Source: Ischnura elegans (taxonomy: Eukaryota > Arthropoda > Insecta > Odonata > Coenagrionidae). From it: a stretch of 64,000 nucleotides of DNA. This document shows positions 33,801 to 44,633 of this stretch, one piece after another; the first letter of the stretch is position 1, and each line of letters begins with the position of its first letter. The notes below the pieces were generated by a model that saw only the letters and a list, made by a program, of their open reading frames with translations, was not told the origin of the DNA and made no database searches. The stretch lies in the NCBI RefSeq assembly GCF_921293095.1, contig NC_060249.1, forward strand, positions 80,115,907 to 80,179,906, given 5' to 3'. The translations under genes were made by a program, and so were the position numbers.

Positions 33801-36800
33801 TTTATGCTACCCTACTAAATACCAAAATAACTAGAGTATTTGTAGCTCATTGTGCTTGCTATTAGTTAGAGTGAATGTAATAAGATGCAAGAAAATGATG
33901 GTGAAAAAAATCTGCAAACCCACTTACTATTCCTGTTCATAAAGGGAGTTTGTGCTCAGGAAAAAAAGTATTATTTTTCTTTAATTTTAATCAGTAGAGA
34001 CAATTAAGTTTACCACATCAAAAGTCATAACATTAGTTAATAATTGAGCTATGTACATAATTATAAATTTGATGATCCCTGCATTCTATTCGGGTTTTCA
34101 CCGCGTCCGTTGTGTTTCAGTGACAACAGTTTCGCTGACATTCCTAGATGTTTTGGTAAAAAGAAGAAGAAATGGGCTCCTAGGACATGCCGTTCACAGA
34201 AAGAAGACGCATACTGACCGCTACCTGAATGCTTCTTTGCATCACCACCCAGTGCAAAAAATCTCCTGGGTGGCAACACTAATACATCGCGCCTATGCCA
34301 TCTCAGACACCGAGTCACTATCTGCGGAGAAGAAGCATCTCATTGAAGTGCTGGTAAAGAACGGCTATAGCAGAAGCATGGTGAATAGAAGATTTGTGGA
34401 GCAGGAGAACGAAGACGCAGACCCGAAAAGGACCTCTGAAGAAGAGAGCCGGCCGGAGCCAGAAGCATACGCCACAATTCCCTTTGTGGCGGGTACATCA
34501 GAAAAGATTGCCAGAATGCTCAGAAAGCACGTCATGACTCGTTTCAATTGCGTGTCAAAGATATCAGACATACTATCCATAGCGAAGGACAAAATCCCAA
34601 TGGACCTTTACGAGGGAATATACAGAGTGCCTTGTTCATGCGGTAAATATTACATCGGCGAGACTTGCAGATCAATGAAAATCCGATTGCAGGAACATCG
34701 AAGGGCTACTAAAAACAAACAGCACCAACTCTTAGCCATATCTGAGCATGCTTGGAGTAAACCTGGACACAACATGCTCTTTGAAGATGCCAGGATAATA
34801 GCTAAAGAAAATAAAATACTTCCCTCACCTGATCAGAGAAGCCATTGAGACAGCAAAAACGCCGGCGAATTTCAACAGGGATCAAGGCTACAGCCTGCAT
34901 ATCGCATGGAAAAGGATTCTCCGACCACCAACAATGAGAGATGGACAACCGACCGATGAGAGAGCAGCAGCGGGTCAAGAGCCGCTGCCACCTATATAAA
35001 GCGGGAAATTTTATGCCTATAAAAGGAGGAAAAAATTTACCGAGTTTCCTCACCTTTGACCTGAAGACGCTGACTGCAATGTCAGCGAAACTGTTGTCAC
35101 TAAAACACAACGGACGCGGTGTAAACCCGAATAGAATGCAGGGATCATCTAATCAACGCCGCGAAAATCTTCCAACTTACATTATATATTTGATAATTAA
35201 AATCTTACTCTCCGGAAATTTCTCTCACACTCATAACATTCCAATAGGGTAGTTTCCTTCATCAAAGAAAACGATAGGCATTAATTGCGATTCGTTACCC
35301 ACCATTAGTGTATTCATAATACACAAATTATTTGGTTTTTGAAATACCGGTTTAGACGAATGGCAAGGGTCAAATTTTATCCTCATTTGAAAAGGGCCAG
35401 ATTGGCGCCCATGCGATTCCACTCCGCGTGACGTCACAGGGACCTAGTTTCTACACGAGAGGATAGGAGTTATACATCGTCTGAGGTTACCAATGCATGC
35501 ATGAGGCACAGAGCTCAGGGAAACGTGTCTTAATAATCACCTATTAAAACTGGCTAAGGTCGGAAAGTTTTCTTTGTTTGATAAGGTATTAATAAACCTT
35601 TTTTAAGCCAAGCGCTACCATTCAGCAAGGTACTCAGCTATCCGCTAGCATCCTGCGTCCTATCAGCGCTCAGAGCCTCGATCAAGGTCACTTCACAAGG
35701 AGAGAGGGGGAACCAGAAATGCGTCGCACGGACTTTCCTACTTACGCGTCGCGTTTTTGCGCGCTTGAAATTTTTCACTTTTCATTTAATCGCGAAAAAT
35801 AGATATCGTAATTTAAAAATCTAAAAGCGCGAAATACGTACTCCAGGAGTAATAATCTTTCGATTTAGGCAATAAAAAAATAATAGGAAACCACCCTATT
35901 GGCCCAACGATTACAATTCAGCAATGCATAGGTGCATATATATCCAGCATATTACTGTTTTCGTGGAACTAAGAAACAGTTTAGTGGTACCACTGCTAAT
36001 GAGATGCTGAGGGTGAGTGAAAGTTGATACTTAAGGTACAGATTGCTATAGTTGGGAGTGGAAGTATTGTATTAAAAGTAGGGGCCCTTAATAAAGCCCT
36101 AAGATTATTCCACAAAAAAATGGTTCTTCTTGTCTTTTAGAAGTTTAATTTTTATTCGTCACAATCTTCCTGAGAATATGCATATTTCTTAGTTACTTAT
36201 GAAAAACCACTGGAAAATGTGGATTTTTCCATGGAAATTTTTAGTTTTCAATTATTACACCTCAAAAAGAATTAATTGATCAACAAGCTTCATACTACAT
36301 TTTTCACTTAAAATCTGGTAATGTATCGATTTCCTGGGTTATTTTGAGAAAAAAGTATCCACCCTCGAGATGGGGTGGAAGCCGCCCTCACATTGAAAGC
36401 ATCAATCACCATTATATCATATTGTTTGTTGGCACATACTCAGTGCACAAAATTTCACACCAATTGGCTAAATTACGAAGAAATGGGAGAAAAAAGGTTC
36501 AGTGAACTAGACAAAAAGGCCCACCACTCACCACACGAATGCAACAATGCTCCACACGCTCAACAACTATTTTTGTCTTTTTGCTTGGACCTCTGGAGTT
36601 TTTCCCTAATCACAATCTAATTTCACTGACCTGCATGAATCGTGTGAATACATCCTAGTCTCAAGAAATCGATCCCTTCCCTCATTAACACAAAATAAAT
36701 TACTCCATTTTGGAAGAATAATAAAATGTACTCATTACAGTGGTTCCCAGGGAAATATCATTTTAAATACACAGGTTAAAAACACATGCATGAATATTCT

Positions 36801-39800
36801 CTTAAAGTCAGGCAAGCGAAAATAAAAATATTGCTGCCACAGCTAAAGGGTTACTTGTAGAGAGAGTGCAGTTTACATTTGAATAGAAAATGAATTGATT
36901 TACCAGGTTTGATTGTAACCTTTAGTTGGGGAAGAACTCTTTCCACTTCAAGTTTCCATTCATTTACACTTACTTTTGATTCTAGCACACTAGGCTTCTC
37001 CGGCTGGCTCAACTCCTACAAAAAAATTCCATTTGTATGCTTGTTTTTCACAATACCATTAACCCTTAGAGGACCAAGGGAGGGCTAAAAAATGTCCACC
37101 TTTTTATTTTTTCAATATTTTAAGTACTCATTCACCCAATAAAGATGTATAACTTCGTTATATTGTCAAATATAGGTTTAAAAAGATAAATACATCTTGA
37201 TGTATATGGAAAATTTTGTTCATACATCGTTATGAGAGTGTAAATACGCGGTGGACACAAAGTAACCCTCCCTTGGTCCAACCTGTGACAAGTTTTTCGA
37301 CCGAATGGAATCGCGTAATGGGACAAATAGTTTTGTTTGGCATTATAATTTTTATCTTAATTAGTTTAAATTAAGTATTAACGTTTATTTTAATTCAACA
37401 ATAGGCTCCATACTGCATTTATGTATTTAAACTATAGGATGTAATTACTTTGATTTTATTTCACAAATTTCTACTTTACATAGTTTCAATTATTATTCTA
37501 TTCTAAGAAATCAGAATTCGTAAAAATAGTTTTCAATGTATTTATCTTACATATTGATAAATTTTCTTAGAAAATTTTGAACTGTATGTTTAAAATAAAT
37601 ACTCTCTGTTTCTATTCACTTTGCTTACTCTTATAGGCTCTGCTTGACAGAATTATAAACTGATACATTATATCGAAAAAAAGCTTCAGAATACCCTTCT
37701 GAAATTTTGAATATTGAAGTCATTCCCTCTATAATACTTTCACAAAAACCTTTTCAATGTATTTATTTTATTCACTCATGAACAGGAAAGGGCGCAAAGA
37801 GCTCTATCCAGCCATTCATGAAGCACCTTTTACAAAATGAATTCTTGCATACCCCCGAAACACTTTGGTTACCTATCTAATCAGACTCGCAAGAATTCGA
37901 AGTATTTTACCTTCATGTCAAAATGGAATGCCATTGATGCGAAAATATGAGTGCAACAAGAACTAGCCCACTTTCTTACCGTGATATTAGTGTTTTTAAA
38001 TTTATGACACACCGGCTAATTTACTCAATACCCTCACCCTCAGCTGCTGCGTGATTTGAACTCTCGCCATTCAAGATGCAATCTGTATACAATATAATGC
38101 AATTTATACAATCAGGATACAATCCCAAAATTACCTATCATGCGGTGAGCATTTGCGATGCATGGCATGCTGTCGGCAAAGCTCCTGTGAAATTTTGGCC
38201 CTCATGTTGACATCTAGAGCTACTATGCGGTGGCTTTTGAGTGAAAGGGTTTATATCTTTGAAAAGTTTACCTATCTGCTTATCTACTTGACTGAGAGTG
38301 ACGTGTAATGAGAATTGGAAATTACAAGTGACACAGAATAAATCAGTAATGAAGAATTGAGTGAAACTGTAGTCCATGTTAGTGAAATCAGTTCAAATAA
38401 TGAAGTAAGGCAGGTGAAGGAAGTGACTTTTGTAGGAAAAAAGGCAGCTAGGAAGATATCGAGTGCGTTGCAAAAATGGCAAGGAAAAACCTGAGTGATC
38501 CTCCTCGTGTGACTAGGCGAACCATTCAAAATATATTGCGGAAAAAGCAATTTTTACTACCTGCTGGTAAGGAAAAGGATATGCGCAAGTCATTTGAAAA
38601 AATTTCAACCCTGAAATTCTTGACATGATTTTACGGCATACAAATGAAGAAGCAGAACGAGCTCAAAGTCTAAAAATGATACAGTAGAACTAAAATCCTT
38701 CGTAGGAGTTTTGATATTGTTCGGTGCAAATAGTGATAGCAAGTTAGAATTGCATGATTGGTGGTTACATACATTTGGAAGGTCCTCCTATATTGCTGCG
38801 AAGAGTTGAAACTGATTTCAGGAACTATTGCCTTATTTGATGAAAAGTCTACTCGGGGAAAGACAAAGATGAAAAGACAAAGTTGCGCTAATTTTTCGGT
38901 ATTCCAAATGGTCAATGGGATATCACCCAAGTATTACATTTGTGAACCCGATATGTTAGTTGATGAAATGTTATCATTGATTAGGGGAAGGTGTAGATTT
39001 ATAGTATTCATGAAACAATAACCAGGGTAGTATGGGATACTTATAAGAATGCTCACCTACTGTTATGAGAGGTATGTGCTCAACATGGAAATTGTTGCCT
39101 CAGAAAATAATGAACCATCAACAAGCAGAGGTTCAAACGAAATAGTGAACGCCTGGTGGTTCCAATCAATAATTACGGGAGAAATATGTCAATGGGTAGA
39201 TACTGTAATTCTATGGAGCCAGTAGAAGAACTTTATGGATTGACTATGGTTGGAACTACGCAGAGTAACAGAAAACGTATTCCTGAACAATCGAAGGGAA
39301 CAGCTAGTCAGAAGATTTTTTCAAGTTTGGTTTGAATTTACAGACCCGAGATCTGGAAGTCCACCGGTGACTCTTATCATTCATCACCAAAGAGAAGCCT
39401 AAGAAAAATATCGTTTCTCTATCCATACAGCATATAGAAATCTATTCATATCCGATATAAATGTCAGTAATTGTTTCAAAAATAAATGTGACGTAAATTT
39501 GCTCTACTACAACACCAAAGGAGGAGTTGATGTTATTGATCAGATGCTATGCAAGTATTCCACCAAAAGATCTACAAGAAGTTGGCCAATCTGTCTTCTT
39601 TGCACTAATCGACATTGCTGCCCTAAATGGATTCTCTCTTTTTATACTCATTTTCCTCAGTAAAATATCAAAAAAATTAAAAGGAGACATCATCTAGGCA
39701 TATTTGTTGGGCCTTGAACTTGTGCGGCTACAATACAGTATTAGTTGGAAAAGACAATAGGTTTACAGAACCACATTTCATTGATGATGGAAGGGGTCGC

Positions 39801-42800
39801 GGATAGAGAAATACAGCCGTCATATGTTCCTGTCAAAGTAATTGGCACAGGAAGTTTCCACGCATGCAGCAACGCACTCACATCAAAAAGAGGAAAACCA
39901 AACAAATTATAAAAAACTATGATTATATGTACTATATGTAACAGTTATATTTGCGGTAAATATGGCATAAAAGTAACGTATACAATACAGGCAATAATGC
40001 TGCCTTATCAGAAGATTTGAGTTGATTATTCATTAGTGATTGCTAATGTTAATAATTTTATAACTTTATCGGAATGATATGGCTATTGATAAATAAATAC
40101 TACGAACAATATAGAACATAATTTTTTTAATTAGGAGACGTATTATGATTTATCATGTACTTTTAAATTAGGTAACTGAAAATGGAGTGGAAAATTTTAG
40201 GTATATTTTAAATAATTATAAAATTGTTGTCCTGGAGTAAGGTTGCATAAAATTGACTTAAATTTGAAATACTATGCCTTATTGTTATTTTAGATGCACA
40301 GTTATCGGTGATTTAGAAACTTAATTTTCAAATAAGAGCATGAAATCCGGAACCTCTGTGAAGAAGTTTTATCATAATTTCGTTTATGACCAGTTTATAA
40401 AGATTTGAAAATTTCAATATTTTTATTGCGATTTTATGACTTTCAGCTGGATAAACAACTTTAAAAATGCTTTAACAATGTAAAAACACAATTGTTGAAG
40501 ACAAATTCTGTTTCATGATTAGTTAAAACGAAAAAATATGAGTGGACATTTTTTGACCCTCCCTTGGGCCACGGTGTAACCGGAAAAAGGTTGGTCCTTT
40601 AAGGGTTAAATATGTATGAGCATTCATACACTAATAAACACTCTTACATTTCCAAATCCCCTCAGAGCAAGGATGTCATTTTCCATTGTCTCTGGATCTT
40701 CATCATCAGAATATACAGCAGCAAGTTCTTCCTCAATTTTTTCCAGCACTAACTCTGCTTCATCATCACTAACCCCTTCAATAATTTCTGGCTCAGGAGG
40801 CATAATTGGCCTTGCGATTAAACAATACAGTTTTATTTATAATACAACTTTCTGTTCACCAAGAAAAATTTCCAGATCACAAAGTTTAATGGCTTCAAAG
40901 CCTAATGTATAGTGATGGTCCTACTTACTTTTTCCAAGATATCTTGCAATATTTAAGAGCCTCATCAGTGAGTTTATCCAAGATGAACACAACATTCTCT
41001 CCATACCCCTGTTTTAACTTGCTTGGTGGGAAAGTGATAGCAATTCCCTTTGAAAATATGAAAAAATATTTGAAATTCAAGACCTACGTACAAAAAAATA
41101 TTCATTTCTAAATGTAAAAATTCATGCAAATTGGGAATGCTAGTCTTCCTTTAAGCCAAAATTTTTGCAGCCTCGAAAATAAAATGCTTCATTAATAATG
41201 AATAATAAAAAAGAAACAAGGTTCCATAGAGACAAGCTAGCAAGATAGCTCAATCAAAACACATACTTCTTGGTTTAACAAATTTACTTATGTGGAATTG
41301 AAACTTAATACTTGGAATGTTGTAAACACTACCTATAAACGAGCCCAAGAGATTTTATTGAGTCTGAAATGCATCTCTACTTTGGCTGACATTAAGTCTG
41401 AAACAAGTTGTACGCTATGAAGAAAGGAGCCTCCTGAAGGTAATTACTATGAATGGGATCTAGCTATGCAAATTTCTTAGATATATAGAATGCAGAAAGT
41501 TCAAAGTCACTAGAGGGTGACTTCTGGAATTTTCCATTCATGGGGTGACCAGGTGAATTAGAACAGGGGCTATAATGCAACTTAATTGATGTATGCGCAA
41601 TTCTGGTGACAAAAAAAACAATTTGAAGATGATTGTGCCAAATGAAGACAAAAATTAACTTGGGAGAGAGCATGCATTAGGTAATTAAGGCCTACATAAG
41701 GTATGGTATTTGGAGGATGCGACCGACAGCTTAGGCGATTTGCGCCATCAGGGAAGGGTATGGAAGGAAGGTTGGAGAGAAACCCGGCATCGACATTAGC
41801 CTGCTCTCAATGAAAGGCGGCAAGGGGACCACGGCTGAATGTCCCATCCGACGGACGAAGTGTTTTGCTTGAAATGTCCTCCACACAACATTCAAGCAGG
41901 GATCGGGCAGTCTCTGAAAATTCTGTGCCACCGCCAGGATTTGAACCCGAGCAGACGAAGTGGAAAGCCAACACTCTAGCCACCACACCAACCTGATCCC
42001 TAGCCTACATAAGACTTGAGTGATCTTACTATCATAAATCACACACTAACACAACTGACCAAATAAAAATGGAGTTGATTATATGGATCTTGAAGTGGAA
42101 AGCAATATTTAGGAATCTACTCATCCTGGGAATATTTTGTGAACTGACAAACCTTAATTTTGACGGTCCTCACAAAATGACCATTGATGTTACGAATGCT
42201 ACCATATGTATTTCTCTGAGTTTATAAATATCATATTGTCATCAGACAGGATTTCGCACTACCTACGCACGATTAAAAGACTCCCTTGAACCCCTTCAAG
42301 GTAACTGTAGAACAAACTCTTTCACCGTGGCCATAAGATCTGAATGCTAAATGGTGTAACAAGGGATTTTTTTAACAAAAAGAGCGTAATAAACAAACCT
42401 TTTCTCGGACACAATCCAATATGGACGATATGATTGAATTTGGATCATCATATTCCTGTGGTTGCTCGAATGGCTTACCCATCTTTTTTATCAACCAAGC
42501 ACATAAGGAAATAAAACTGAAGAACTGCTCCATTGGATTGGTAGCCAAAGCAAAGTAATGCCTGAAAACACAAGTTTCGATAAGCAATTGGTTTATAAGG
42601 AACGAAAGGCTATGTAATGCGATGCAATCACTTTCCCAACGAAAGCTACACATATGTCAGGTTACAAAATTTTCTTCAATTAATACGGAGATGAGCAATA
42701 ATGAAAATTAAATATACAAGCAAAATGCATAGAGAAGTTATACTGACGTCCTAACCAAAGCATCACAAATTATTATTTCACCTGTTCAGGGGTTTCATTT

Positions 42801-42945
42801 TTAATCCTTGAACAAAATCTTCGTGGTATCCAAGAGCTGAAAGTTTGTGCATTACCTCATCCATTAACACGAATGGTGTAAATGCACTTCCTGGCCCATT
42901 CTCATTGTCTTCTGTGCTTCGACGCAAATCACTATCACGACTCAT
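30873..42945 (-). CDS. IFT57: Intraflagellar transport protein 57 homologue, 8 coding exons
   Basis: A subunit of the IFT-B complex that moves cargo along cilia. Coding exons (minus): 42945-42782, 42561-42399, 41047-40929, 40810-40648, 37015-36904, 33558-33362, 32780-32636 and 31096-30873. All junctions have GT/AG and keep phase; the total is 1287 nt (428 residues plus stop), against about 429 in vertebrates. Recognition: HYFALATNPMEQFF, KKMGKPFEQPQEYDDPN and FPPSKLKQGYGENV in the N-terminal calponin-homology-like half (about residues 15-150). An acidic linker (VSDDEAELVLEKIEEEL) follows, then WKLEVERVLPQLKV, and a C-terminal coiled coil (about 243-390) with EKIGVREKYLNNELESLIAE and ERGSSMTDG. 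The start is MSRDSDLRRS. An upstream acceptor (42952-42953) and a donor (43084-43085) suggest a 5' UTR intron. The coding sequence looks intact. Confidence 0.95.
32228..32345 (+). mobile_element. 5'-truncated RTE-like LINE tail in IFT57 intron 7
   Basis: Plus-strand reading WQYMEQVVKAVKEYLDMKRL then ADGRIEWTAKR matches the C-terminal tail of the 3.25-6.55 kb LINE (KYMEQVKRDVKEKKYVGVKR, ADRRIEWRAA). It ends near a short TGATGA. It is more diverged than the copy at 45.5 kb. Confidence 0.65.
33046..33134. repeat. 48-bp tandem duplication in IFT57 intron 6
   Basis: TTGGATATCAATCAATAAAA starts at 33046 and recurs (with CTA for CAA) at 33094. Both copies continue ATTACATTTACCAC. The period is 48 bp and the copies are highly similar. 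Confidence 0.8.
34135..34990 (+). pseudogene. Penelope-like RT C-terminus plus GIY-YIG endonuclease, frameshifted
   Basis: The first block, TFLDVLVKRRRNGLLGHAVH, then RKKTHTDRYLNASLHHHP, is the signature that closes the Penelope reverse transcriptase domain. The catalytic RT motifs are missing, so the element is 5'-truncated. A variable charged linker follows. Next is the endonuclease: GIYRVPCSCGKYYIGETCRS (about residues 190-209 from 34051), with the GIY and YIG elements, the CxC typical of the Penelope type, and R-x-x-E-H (IRLQEHRRA). Near 34815 the frame shifts; the tail continues in another frame as HLIREAIETAKTPANFNRDQ and ends near 34998. The frameshift and missing RT core make it inactive. 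Confidence 0.85.
35061..35098 (+). ncRNA. Candidate hammerhead ribozyme core of the Penelope-like element
   Basis: In order: CTGAAGA (matches CUGANGA), one C, a 6-bp stem GCTGAC/GTCAGC with a TGCAAT loop, GAAAC, a 4-nt spacer, and GTC as the potential cleavage triplet. Helix III would be only 2 bp. Helix I is not convincing from the flanks, and the single C between core and stem II is unpaired. Penelope-like elements are known to encode type I hammerheads with a minimal helix III. Activity is unproven. Confidence 0.5.
35239..35903. mobile_element. TIR transposon derivative, long copy (IFT57 intron 5)
   Basis: The ends CCAATAGGGTAGTTTCC and GGAAACCACCCTATTGG form 17-bp inverted repeats with one mismatch. 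Compared with the copy at 23347-23682 it contains about 310 extra bp (about 35506-35835) that include AAGGTCACTTCACAAGGAGA and several GCG-rich words. Non-coding. Confidence 0.75.
37059..40609 (+). mobile_element. Old piggyBac transposon filling IFT57 intron 4
   Basis: TTAA at 37059-37062 and 40606-40609 flank matching TIRs: TTAACCCTTAGAGGACCAA at the left and the complement of TTAACCCTTAAAGGACCAA at the right. Both continue to AGGGAGGG ... AAAAAATGTCC. The element is about 3.54 kb and inserted opposite to IFT57. It leaves only about 85 bp of original intron. Confidence 0.9.
38290..39915 (+). pseudogene. piggyBac transposase, heavily decayed
   Basis: Readable blocks in changing frames are NDTVELKSFVGVLILFGANS (about 38676; N-terminal transposase part) and LEVHR-LLSFITKEKPKKNI (about 39355). 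Then comes TTPKEELMLLIRCYASIPPK with KEELMLLIRC at the third catalytic Asp region (usually GVDxxDQM), followed by TRSWPIC and IDIAALNGFSLF. The last is the conserved block downstream of the third Asp. Many stops and frameshifts are present. The first two catalytic Asp motifs are not readable. Confidence 0.7.
41725..42003 (-). repeat. tRNA-derived SINE in IFT57 intron 2
   Basis: On the minus strand a tRNA-like head with GGTGTGGTGGCTAGAGTGTT (A-box region) and GGGTTCAAATCCTGG (B box, about 41934-41948) is followed by a long body with CAGAGACTGCCCGATCCCTG. It is a different SINE family from the 12.4/15.2 kb pair. Confidence 0.65.
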
Positions 42946-43134
42946 ATTTAACTAACGAACACCAGAAAAGGTGAGGATATTGAAAAATGTTAATGGAATC
43001 ACATTAATTTATCTAAAAATTCATATTATGTAGCGCACACTTCCGATACTAAACAAAAATGTCATCTTTTAAGCGGCAAACTTACTTTCAGCGCAGCATG
43101 AATGCAGATCCAACAGCAATTCAAAAACCAAAAC

Positions 43135-43200
43135 ACACCAAAATCGATAACGATCGATAATCGGTCGATAGGAAATAGTCGATATCACGATCGATCTGTT
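43135..43200. promoter_or_regulatory. CGAT-motif cluster upstream of IFT57
   Basis: Seven CGAT words fall within about 55 bp (43143-43197), including two CGATCGAT palindromes and TCGATAA/CGATAT forms. It lies just upstream of the proposed IFT57 first (5' UTR) exon, which ends at the donor near 43085. In insects DREF (TATCGATA) and BEAF-32 (CGATA) bind such motifs at housekeeping promoters and boundaries. That role here is inference. Confidence 0.4.
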
Positions 43201-43326
43201 TTGTACCTTGAAGATAGCGCGGGCTTTTCAAAGATCCATTCCGAGGACTATGCTAATCGCACTCTCATCTTCCTCCAAGAAGTAGTGAGTTAATGGCCTT
43301 AAATTAATGTCTCACGCTAATTTCCG

Positions 43327-43645
43327 AAAAATATTATTTTTCAGCTATTATATCGAGTCTATGATGACTTCCTTTTCCATTCCCAAGATAAATATTAAAA
43401 ATAAGGTTTTTGCCTCTTTTGTTTCAATTTTACATTACATGAGCATACTCTGCAAGCATAAGCTATTTAAAAAAGGTGTAAGGCAAGTAGGTGCTCATAT
43501 ATCTTTATCCATATCAAAGTTCTAAAATACTTGTAATGTAAAATTGAAACAAAAGAGGCAAAAACCTTATTTTTAATATTTATCTTGGGAATGGAGAAGG
43601 AAGTGATCATAGACTCGATATAATAGCTGAAAAATAATATTTTTT
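43327..43645. repeat. Large near-perfect inverted repeat, arms about 113 bp
   Basis: The arms 43327-43439 and 43532-43645 are complementary with only a few mismatches. Both contain AAATATTAAAAATAAGGTTT or its complement, and AGCTATTATATCGAGTC. The spacer is about 92 bp. No TIR-transposon hallmark or target-site duplication was recognised. It lies about 240 bp upstream of the IFT57 5' end. Confidence 0.85.
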
Positions 43646-43734
43646 GGATGCACTGATGAAGGACTTGTTATATCTTACATCCCTATTGACTGCTGTGTTG
43701 AGCAGGGTGTTTATAAAACAAGTAGGAAGACATC

Positions 43735-43990
43735 AAGTATAAAATTCGCCATCACGAAATCATTTAGCTTAGCTGGGAACCAAACCCAAATTTCCCAATT
43801 GCCAGTCATGTATGCCACCAGCCACCAAACCTGGCTTGATGGTACGAAATTGGTAGCATACCTGAACAACAATCGAGATATCCAGACTGAAATCCCACCA
43901 AAGCCGAATGATTTTTTCTCATGGCGAATTTCATCCTTGGTGTATATCACTTTGCACCTGTGTACAAAGTCACTTGCTTGATGCACGTGC
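43735..43990. repeat. Head-to-head SINE palindrome, diverged copy
   Basis: The left half is a SINE on the minus strand (B-box-like complement GGGAACCAAACCC). The right half is a related SINE on the plus strand, ending TTTTTTCTCATGGCGAATTT, then CACTTTGCACCTGTGTACAA and AGTCACTT. The latter tail equals the complement of the left end of the palindrome at 53.79 kb, so both loci contain the same family in the same head-to-head layout. Confidence 0.6.
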
Positions 43991-44179
43991 TTTGGAAGTT
44001 ATAAATTAAGAGCTAGTAAATGAATAAAATCCAAATGAATAAATAAATTCCAAAGTTAAAATGTAACACAAGGTAGAGTCAGAGTTGCTGATACTTGTAA
44101 TACCAACCTGTGATGATGAATGGACATGCAAGACATCAATATCAATGCTTACAACGTTATAGACAATGTGGATTTTGAC

Positions 44180-44360
44180 AGAGTGGGGTAGTGTAATGGG
44201 TAGAGCATTTGGCTGCTAATCAATGGAATTCAAAACCCAGCTGCAACCTTTGGACATTCCCAAACAAAATCCTCAAAGTGCAAGATAGCTTAGAGAAAGG
44301 AACTGGTCTCCCTTGCCCTGGATGAGTGTAATTCTCATGCCTACACTAAGTCTGGCATAA
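44180..44360 (+). repeat. tRNA-derived SINE
   Basis: The head GTAGTGTAATGGGTAGAGCA is followed by a decayed B box (GGAATTCAAAACCC). The body contains AGAAAGGAACTGGTCTCCCT, shared with the SINE at 26.86 kb. It directly abuts the hAT-type MITE at 44368. Confidence 0.6.
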
Positions 44361-44367
44361 ATTCTAT

Positions 44368-44633
44368 CAGTGGCGTAACTAGGAATATGCTTTGGGGGGG
44401 GGGGGGGATGGGATGGCCTGGTGGCGACCCCCCCCTCCCAGGCAACTGGGGGACCGGGAAAATTTTTGAAAAATGACATGCCCGAAACACATTTTACATC
44501 ATTTTGTCACTTAAAATTTAACTTAAAGCAGATGCAGTTATTATAAGTAAAAACTAGACAATATCTTTAAATATTTTTTTTGTTTCTCTGAGGGGATCTA
44601 TTCCCCTCATCCCTCCCAATAGTTACACCACTG
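44368..44633. mobile_element. hAT-type MITE with G tract
   Basis: The ends are CAGTGGCGTAACTAGGAATA and the complement of CAGTGGTGTAACTATTGGG. Flanking 8-mers AATTCTAT and AGCTCTAT agree at 6 of 8 positions, a worn 8-bp duplication. A run of about 13 G lies near the left end. No coding sequence. Confidence 0.7.

Larger units (their letters stand above)
34072..35148 (+). mobile_element. Penelope-like element (5'-truncated) with inverted terminal repeats
   Basis: Lies in IFT57 intron 5, opposite to the gene. The termini are about 70-bp inverted repeats (34072-34142 and 35079-35148), each containing AACGGACGCGGTG or its complement with only about two mismatches. Penelope-like elements often carry such LTR-like repeats in inverted orientation. 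The coding part is the end of the reverse transcriptase and a GIY-YIG endonuclease. A hammerhead-like core overlaps the start of the right repeat (35061-35098). Confidence 0.8.

Noticed and set aside
40616-41111. Plus-strand frames rich in Ser/Phe
   Set aside because: Antisense shadows of IFT57 exons 3 and 4, whose minus-strand reading matches the family and splices correctly.
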